From assembly GCF_042429235.1 (NCBI RefSeq), contig NZ_JBHMBA010000002.1: a stretch of 64,000 bases of DNA. One strand, 5' to 3'. Position numbers and translations under genes: made by a program. This DNA is from Arthrobacter_B citreus. Its GTDB lineage: Bacteria > Actinomycetota > Actinomycetes > Actinomycetales > Micrococcaceae. This document shows, in pieces, positions 58,969-64,000 of this stretch (position 1 is its first letter; each line of letters opens with the position of its first letter). A model generated the notes under the pieces. That model saw only the letters and a program-made list of their open reading frames with translations. It was not told the origin of the DNA and ran no database searches.

Positions 58969-61824
58969 ATGACTTCCCCGTCGGAGCGGTACCTGGCCGC
59001 GAAACAACTAGCCGAACACTCCAAGACCCAACTGGCGGTTTTTGAGCAGCAGCTCGGCTTTGACCTTGATCCCTTCCAAACCGAAGCATGCCGGTCCGTG
59101 GAGGCCGGCCGCGGCGTTTTGGTTGCGGCCCCCACCGGAGCGGGCAAGACCGTAGTGGGGGAGTTTGCCGTCTACATGGCCCTCCAACGCGGCCTCAAGG
59201 CGTTCTACACCACGCCGATCAAGGCACTGAGCAACCAGAAGTACCTGGAACTCTCGGCATCCTACGGCGCGGAGCGGGTTGGCCTGCTCACCGGCGACAC
59301 CAGCATCAATCCGGACGCCGACGTCGTCGTTATGACCACTGAAGTGCTGCGGAACATGCTGTACTCCAACTCGTCCACGCTGGACGAGCTGGGCTACGTG
59401 GTGATGGACGAAGTGCACTATCTGGCCGACCGCTTCCGGGGCGCCGTCTGGGAAGAAGTCATCATCCACCTGAGCTCCGACGTTCAGCTGGTCTCCCTCA
59501 GCGCCACGGTGTCCAACGCCGAGGAATTCGGCGCCTGGCTGGACACCGTCCGCGGAGACACCGACGTCGTGGTGTCTGAACACCGCCCCGTGCCGCTGTG
59601 GCAGCACGTGATGGTGGGACGGGACATCATGGACCTCTTTGAATCCGACGTGTCCTTTGACGAGGCAGCCGAACCCGAGCAGCCGGCCGGCATCCAGGAA
59701 CGCTACCGTGTAAATCCGGAGCTGCTGGAGCTGGCCCGCGCGGAGTCCCGGATTAACCAGCGTGGACACTGGGGCGGATCCCGTGGATCGTCCCGCGGCG
59801 GACACCGCGACGGGCACCGCGACGCCTCGCGGCGCGGACATGGCGGCCCGCCGATGAGCCGGATTCCCAAGGCGTCCCGTCCCGCCGTCATAGCCCAGCT
59901 GGACAAGCGGGGACTGCTCCCGGCCATCACCTTCATCTTCTCCCGCAACGGCTGTGAAGGCGCCGTGCGGCAGTGCGTGGACTCCGGCCTGTGGCTCACC
60001 AGCGAACCCGAGCGCCTGGCCATTGCGCGCATCGTGGATGAAGCCAGCCAGGACATTCCCGAGGACGATCTGGAAGTCCTGGGTTTCTGGACCTGGCGGG
60101 AGGGCCTGGTCCGCGGATTCGCCGCCCACCATGCCGGCATGCTGCCCACCTTCAAGGAAGTGGTGGAACGGCTGTTCACCGCCGGGCTGGTCCGTGCGGT
60201 CTTCGCCACCGAAACGCTGGCGCTGGGGATCAACATGCCCGCCCGCACCGTGGTGCTGGAGAAACTGGACAAGTTCAACGGTGAAGCCCACGTGGACATC
60301 ACCGCGGGGGAGTACACCCAGCTCACCGGCCGGGCCGGACGCCGGGGGATCGACGTCGAAGGCCATGCCGTGGTCCTGTGGCAGCCCGGCACCGACCCCG
60401 CCGCCGTGGCGGGCCTGGCCTCGCGCCGAACCTATCCGCTGAACTCGAGTTTCCGGCCCACGTACAACATGAGCATCAACCTCATGGCACAGTTTGGCCG
60501 GAACCGGTCCCGCGAAATCCTTGAATCCTCCTTCGCCCAGTTCCAGGCGGACCGGTCGGTGGTGGGCCTGGCGAAGCAGGTTCGGTCCAGGGAGGAGTCC
60601 CTCGCCGGGTACGAAAAAGCCATGACCTGCCACCTGGGAGATTTCACCGAGTACGCGGCACTGCGGCGGGAACTCTCCGACGCCGAAGCCCAGGCGTCCA
60701 AGTCACGGGCGCGGGACCGGCGGTCCGCCGTGGCCGCCTCACTGGACGCCCTGGCACCCGGCGACATCATCCTGATCAACGGCGGCCGGAATTCCGGGTA
60801 CGCCGTCGTGCTGCCCGGAGACGCCCAGCCGAGCCGGGAGGCCAGGACCACGGTCCTGACCGAAGATAAGCAGATCCGGCGGATTACCGCTTCGGAACTG
60901 GACGGAGCGGTGGAAGCCGTTTCGCATATCCGGATTCCCAAGTCCTTCAATTCCCGCGCCGCCAAGGACCGCAGGGATCTTGCGTCCTCGATGCGCAACG
61001 CCCTGCACGACCACCGGCCGCCCCGGCCCGCCGCCCAGCGCGGGGTCCTGCACGCCAGCGGCGCTGACCGGCGGGAGCGGGCCATCACCGAGCTGCGCCG
61101 GAAACTGCGGGCCCACCCCTGCCACGGCTGCAGCGACCGTGAGGACCACGCCCGCTGGGCGGAACGCTGGTGGAAGCTGCGGCGCGAGACGGACAACCTG
61201 ACTGCGCAGATCCGGGGCCGCACCAACACGATCGCCAAGACGTTTGACCGCGTCTGCGACGTTCTGGAGCACTACGGTTACGTTGCCCCGGATGACGACG
61301 GAAGCTCCGCCGTGACTGCGGCCGGACAGAAGCTTCGCCGCATCTACGGTGAGAAGGACCTGCTGATCGCGTTGTCGCTCCAGCACGGTGCGTTCAACGA
61401 CGTCGATCCGTCGGAACTGGCGGCGCTGGCCACCGCTCTGGTGTATCAGGCCAAGCGGGAGGAGCGGGGTGTCCGTCCACGGCTGCCCAGTGTCTCGCTC
61501 GAGGTTGCCATGGACATCATCGTCCAGCAGTGGTCCCGGCTGACCGACATCGAGGAAGCCGAACGCCTTCCGCAGACCGGAGAACCGGAAATGGGCCTGG
61601 TCTGGCCCATGTACAAGTGGGCCAAGGGCAAGCACCTCCAACTGGCGCTCAACGGCACGGAGCTGGCCGCCGGTGATTTTGTGAGGTGGGCCAAGCAGGT
61701 GATCGACCTGCTGGACCAGCTCGCCAAGGTCAACGATTTGCCCCAGGGGCTGCGCCGGCGCTGCATTGACGCCATCGGCCTGATCCGCCGTGGCGTCGTC
61801 GCGTACTCCGCGGTCAGCGAGTAG
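58969..61824 (+). CDS. helY: DEAD/DEAH-box RNA/DNA helicase, Ski2-like (HelY type)
   Basis: The 951-residue helicase has motif I APTGAGKTVVGEF, motif II VMDEVHYLADRFRG, motif III SLSATVSN, motif VI QLTGRAGRRGID and the C-terminal DSHCT region (about 780-951). Residues 261-298 are an inserted Gly/Arg/His-rich segment (RGSSRGGHRDGHRDASRRGH) between the two helicase halves, and a zinc-like CHGC lies near residue 720. It is located after tatC, as helY is in many actinobacteria. TAGGCT at 58957-58962 is 6 nt before the ATG. It may act in RNA turnover or DNA repair; the substrate is unproven. Confidence 0.92.
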   Translation: MTSPSERYLAAKQLAEHSKTQLAVFEQQLGFDLDPFQTEACRSVEAGRGVLVAAPTGAGKTVVGEFAVYMALQRGLKAFYTTPIKALSNQKYLELSASYGAERVGLLTGDTSINPDADVVVMTTEVLRNMLYSNSSTLDELGYVVMDEVHYLADRFRGAVWEEVIIHLSSDVQLVSLSATVSNAEEFGAWLDTVRGDTDVVVSEHRPVPLWQHVMVGRDIMDLFESDVSFDEAAEPEQPAGIQERYRVNPELLELARAESRINQRGHWGGSRGSSRGGHRDGHRDASRRGHGGPPMSRIPKASRPAVIAQLDKRGLLPAITFIFSRNGCEGAVRQCVDSGLWLTSEPERLAIARIVDEASQDIPEDDLEVLGFWTWREGLVRGFAAHHAGMLPTFKEVVERLFTAGLVRAVFATETLALGINMPARTVVLEKLDKFNGEAHVDITAGEYTQLTGRAGRRGIDVEGHAVVLWQPGTDPAAVAGLASRRTYPLNSSFRPTYNMSINLMAQFGRNRSREILESSFAQFQADRSVVGLAKQVRSREESLAGYEKAMTCHLGDFTEYAALRRELSDAEAQASKSRARDRRSAVAASLDALAPGDIILINGGRNSGYAVVLPGDAQPSREARTTVLTEDKQIRRITASELDGAVEAVSHIRIPKSFNSRAAKDRRDLASSMRNALHDHRPPRPAAQRGVLHASGADRRERAITELRRKLRAHPCHGCSDREDHARWAERWWKLRRETDNLTAQIRGRTNTIAKTFDRVCDVLEHYGYVAPDDDGSSAVTAAGQKLRRIYGEKDLLIALSLQHGAFNDVDPSELAALATALVYQAKREERGVRPRLPSVSLEVAMDIIVQQWSRLTDIEEAERLPQTGEPEMGLVWPMYKWAKGKHLQLALNGTELAAGDFVRWAKQVIDLLDQLAKVNDLPQGLRRRCIDAIGLIRRGVVAYSAVSE

Positions 61825-61899
61825 CCGGTCCTTCCCGGCTGCTGCCGTCAGGCCGCAGCTTCACAACCACACAGCACAACAGAAAAAACAGGTGAGTCC

Positions 61900-63543
61900 T
61901 TGAACACGCAGCATCCTCCCGCCACACCGGCGCTGACCCTTTACCGCAACGGGTCCGTTTACAGCGCCGCCGATCCATTTGCCACGGCGATGCTGGTGGA
62001 GGGGGACACCGTGGCCTGGGTGGGATCCGAACACGCCGCGGAATCCCTGCAGGATGCGCGGATGACGGTGGTCGACCTCCAGGGCGCCCTCATCACGCCC
62101 GGGTTCGTGGATGCGCACGCCCACGTGACCGAGACCGGGGCAGCACTGTCCTCACTGGACCTCACCGGCGCCGCTTCGCTGGATGAGCTGCTCGACTTGG
62201 TGGCCAAGGCTGCCGCGGGCACGCAGGGACTGATCGCCGGTTACGGGTGGGACGAGTCGGCGTGGCCCGAACGCAGGGTTCCCACGGCTGCCGAACTCGA
62301 CGCCGCGTCAGGCCACCGTCCGGTGTACCTCGCCCGAACCGACGTGCACTGCGCCGTGGTGTCCGGAACCTTGGCCGCCGAGCTGAAGCTGGCGGAGCAT
62401 GATGGCTGGGACAACGGCTTCGTGGTGCGGGCGGCCCATGCGCTTGCGCGCACGGCGTCACGGTCGATGGACCTGGCGCAGCGCTCCCGCTACCAGCAGG
62501 CTGCCCTGAAGCACGCTGCAAGCCGGGGCATCATTGCCGTGACCGAAATGGCGGCGCCGCATCTGTCCACGGTCGCCGACCTGAGGCAGTTGATGGGCCT
62601 TGAAGGTTCCCTCGGTGAGGATCCGCTGCCGCAGATCCTGCCGTACTGGGGCCAGCTGGTGCAGTCGGAGTCGGAACTGGCCGAGGTCACCGCACCCTTT
62701 GAGGGGCGCCTGATCGGTTTGGCGGGTGACCTGAACATGGACGGTTCCCTTGGAGCCCGCACCGCTGCCCTGCGGTCGCCCTACGCGGACGCGCCGGAAT
62801 CGCGCGGCACCCTGTACCTGTCAGCCGAGCAGGCCGGCCGCCACTTGGCGCTGGCTACCCGTGCCGGACTCCAGGGCGGATTCCACGTTATTGGCGACGC
62901 CGGGCTGGACACCGTCCTGGCCGGGCTGCGCGCCGCCGCCGATGAGGTGGGAGAGGAACGCATCCGCGCTTCGCATCACCGCATGGAACACCTGGAGCTG
63001 GCCGACGACGACGCCATCGCCGAACTGGTGCGTTTCGGCGCCGTCGCCAGCATGCAGCCGGGTTTCGACGCCGCATGGGGCGGCAGCGGCGGCCTGTACG
63101 AGCAGCGGCTGGGGGAGAGGAGCGCCTCCATGAACCGGTTCGCATCCCTGCTCTCGGCCGGAGTAATGGTCGCCGTGGGGTCAGACTCGCCGGTTATGCC
63201 GATGAGCCCCTGGGCGGCAATCCGCGCCGCGGTGTCGCATTCGAATCCCGCCGAACGCATTTCCGCCCGGGCGGCCTTTATCGGCCACACCCGCGCCGGA
63301 TGGCGCGCGGCGGGGGCGGGGAACTTCATGCTCGGGCAGCTTGCGCCCGGGGCACCCGCGTCCTATGCCGTCTGGGAAGTCGAAGAGCTGATGGTGCAGA
63401 CGCCTGAGGCCAAGGGGGCTGCATGGAGTACCGATCCCCGGGCCGGAACCCCGCTTCTTCCGGCACTGGACACGGCCCATGAACCCCACTGCCTGTTGAC
63501 TGTCCACGACGGCACCGAACTCTACCGGGCGGTAGGTTTCTGA
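61900..63543 (+). CDS. Amidohydrolase family protein, YtcJ-like
   Basis: The 547-residue metal-dependent hydrolase has the first metal motif LITPGFVDAHAHVTETG (HxH). Later blocks are FHVIGDAGLDTVLAGLRAA, SHHRMEHLEL, and GSDSPVMPMSPWAAIRAAV near the C-terminal metal Asp. It would cleave an amide, ester or ring C-N bond; the substrate is unknown. The TTG start at 61900 has AGGTGAG 4 nt before it. It lies 75 bp after helY on the same strand. Confidence 0.87.
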   Translation: MNTQHPPATPALTLYRNGSVYSAADPFATAMLVEGDTVAWVGSEHAAESLQDARMTVVDLQGALITPGFVDAHAHVTETGAALSSLDLTGAASLDELLDLVAKAAAGTQGLIAGYGWDESAWPERRVPTAAELDAASGHRPVYLARTDVHCAVVSGTLAAELKLAEHDGWDNGFVVRAAHALARTASRSMDLAQRSRYQQAALKHAASRGIIAVTEMAAPHLSTVADLRQLMGLEGSLGEDPLPQILPYWGQLVQSESELAEVTAPFEGRLIGLAGDLNMDGSLGARTAALRSPYADAPESRGTLYLSAEQAGRHLALATRAGLQGGFHVIGDAGLDTVLAGLRAAADEVGEERIRASHHRMEHLELADDDAIAELVRFGAVASMQPGFDAAWGGSGGLYEQRLGERSASMNRFASLLSAGVMVAVGSDSPVMPMSPWAAIRAAVSHSNPAERISARAAFIGHTRAGWRAAGAGNFMLGQLAPGAPASYAVWEVEELMVQTPEAKGAAWSTDPRAGTPLLPALDTAHEPHCLLTVHDGTELYRAVGF

Positions 63544-63621
63544 GCCGGACCGGGCGAAATTACCCCGGCGCGTCGCCCGCCTGACCTGCTAATACGAGTT
63601 CCGTGCCTAGTCAGGGGCTTG

Positions 63622-63649
63622 TTGACACATCGGCGACAGCACGTAGGCT
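63622..63649 (+). promoter_or_regulatory. Strong promoter in the terminal intergenic region
   Basis: TTGACA (63622-63627) and TAGGCT (63644-63649) are 16 nt apart, a near-consensus housekeeping promoter. The nearest possible downstream gene is beyond the window end, over 340 bp away. Confidence 0.62.
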
Positions 63650-63958
63650 AGGGGAATCGCAGGCCGGACTTCGGGGAACCGAATCCGCTGCGCCGGAATA
63701 ATCAGCACACCGCACAGCTGTGTGAGCGCGTACCCGGTGGAGTGTGCCAGGTATCAGCCAGGTATCGACCGGGGCGCAGTGCGCACCAGGGCAGGCTTGA
63801 CCGTCAGTAGAAAACAGTCCCGGCACAGCCGGGTCTGGCCCGAAGGCGGAAGGGCCTGCCCTTGTGTGTGCCGGTCCTCATCCGGTCCCGCTCTTGTCTG
63901 CTCCGGGCGCCAGGAGAGCTGGACGCCGGGAATGGTGTGACCGGCACGGCACGCAAGT

Positions 63959-63990
63959 TTGACGCCGGCGCTGAACGCCTCCCATATACT
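63959..63990 (+). promoter_or_regulatory. Possible second promoter at the window edge
   Basis: TTGACG at 63959-63964 and TATACT at 63985-63990, 20 nt apart, which is longer than usual. A good -10 box with a weak -35; it may serve the gene just outside the window. Confidence 0.35.
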
Positions 63991-64000
63991 GGGAAGTCTT

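Larger units (their letters stand above)
63544..64000. other. Intergenic stretch at the window end, no convincing gene
   Basis: 457 bp without a coding region I can support. It holds a strong promoter at 63622-63649, a hairpin CCCGGC-ACA-GCCGGG (63819-63833), a weaker one at GGCCC/GGGCC (63838-63857), and a second promoter-like pair near the end. It may be the long 5' leader of the next gene or a small RNA. Confidence 0.5.

Noticed and set aside
63907..63930. A sequence slightly like the B12 box of cobalamin riboswitches (GCCAGGAGAGCTGG)
   Set aside because: The other conserved parts of the cobalamin riboswitch are missing upstream.
63722..63940. A 72-codon frame in the terminal intergenic region
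   Set aside because: No ribosome site, Cys/Ser/Arg-rich product and overlapping hairpins; it looks like chance.
1..64000. Mobile elements, phage genes, defence systems or CRISPR arrays
   Set aside because: I found no transposase, integrase, terminal inverted repeats, spaced direct repeats or nuclease cluster; base composition looks even throughout.

Overview
The window is a gene-dense, high-GC chromosomal segment from an actinobacterium, most likely Micrococcaceae (Arthrobacter-like). The evidence is a complete Pup-proteasome locus, a mycothiol ligase (mshC), a PafB-PafC fusion in one reading frame (a natural fusion known from Arthrobacter), many GTG starts, and repeated leaderless starts with a TANNNT box 6-8 nt before the start codon. 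I see no insertion sequence, prophage, CRISPR array, rRNA gene or plasmid function. One tRNA, tRNA-Leu(GAG), is present.

Layout. 1-4.2 kb: tail of an SDR enzyme, serB, an ABC ATPase, a TauE/SafE permease broken by an in-frame TGA, and a TrmH-family RNA methyltransferase. 4.2-7.5 kb: a small export locus consisting of a structured leader, a small exported protein, a SipW-type signal peptidase, a second exported protein sharing a domain with the first, and a lipoprotein. 7.5-20.7 kb: rpmE2 behind a two-hairpin leader, lipoate ligase, cupin, pepN, YeiH-type exporter, P-type ATPase, zinc-ribbon SDR, and the divergent glgC/glgA pair. 20.8-27.3 kb: a fatty-acid oxidation cluster (TetR and acyl-CoA dehydrogenase on one strand; thiolase, long FabG and MaoC hydratase divergent on the other). 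27.4-33.5 kb: kynU, a NUDIX protein, and a ChvE/MmsA/MmsB sugar ABC operon behind a LacI-type operator. 33.6-45.5 kb: uspA, an APC permease, a CNNM/CorC protein, tRNA-Leu, an M20 peptidase, an acyl-CoA dehydrogenase, uppP, mshC, PAC2, a HAD phosphatase and a site-2 protease. 45.6-61.8 kb: trmI, arc/mpa, dop, pup, prcB, prcA, pafA, two FKBP-type isomerases, pafBC, a small membrane protein, tatA, tatC and a HelY-type helicase. 61.9-63.5 kb: a YtcJ-like amidohydrolase. The last 457 bp hold no convincing gene but contain a strong promoter.

How the genes work together. TrmI lies just upstream of the Pup machinery. Dop deamidates Pup-Gln, PafA ligates Pup to substrates, Arc unfolds them and PrcAB degrades them. 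The fused PafBC nearby is related to the DNA-damage transcription activator. TatA and TatC form a minimal Tat translocase.

The most original observations are: (1) the 4.3-6.4 kb SipW locus, in which two exported proteins flanking a dedicated signal peptidase share a disulfide-type domain and are preceded by an RNA leader with a GAAA tetraloop; (2) the TGG-to-TGA interruption of the TauE permease; (3) short tandem duplications at gene ends (both ends of pepN, the 3' end of an acyl-CoA dehydrogenase) and in the glgC-glgA intergenic region; (4) the two-hairpin rpmE2 leader; (5) a consistent leaderless-start signature at about 14 genes. All calls come from reading the sequence. Family assignments rest on motifs and general family knowledge; no database search was run.
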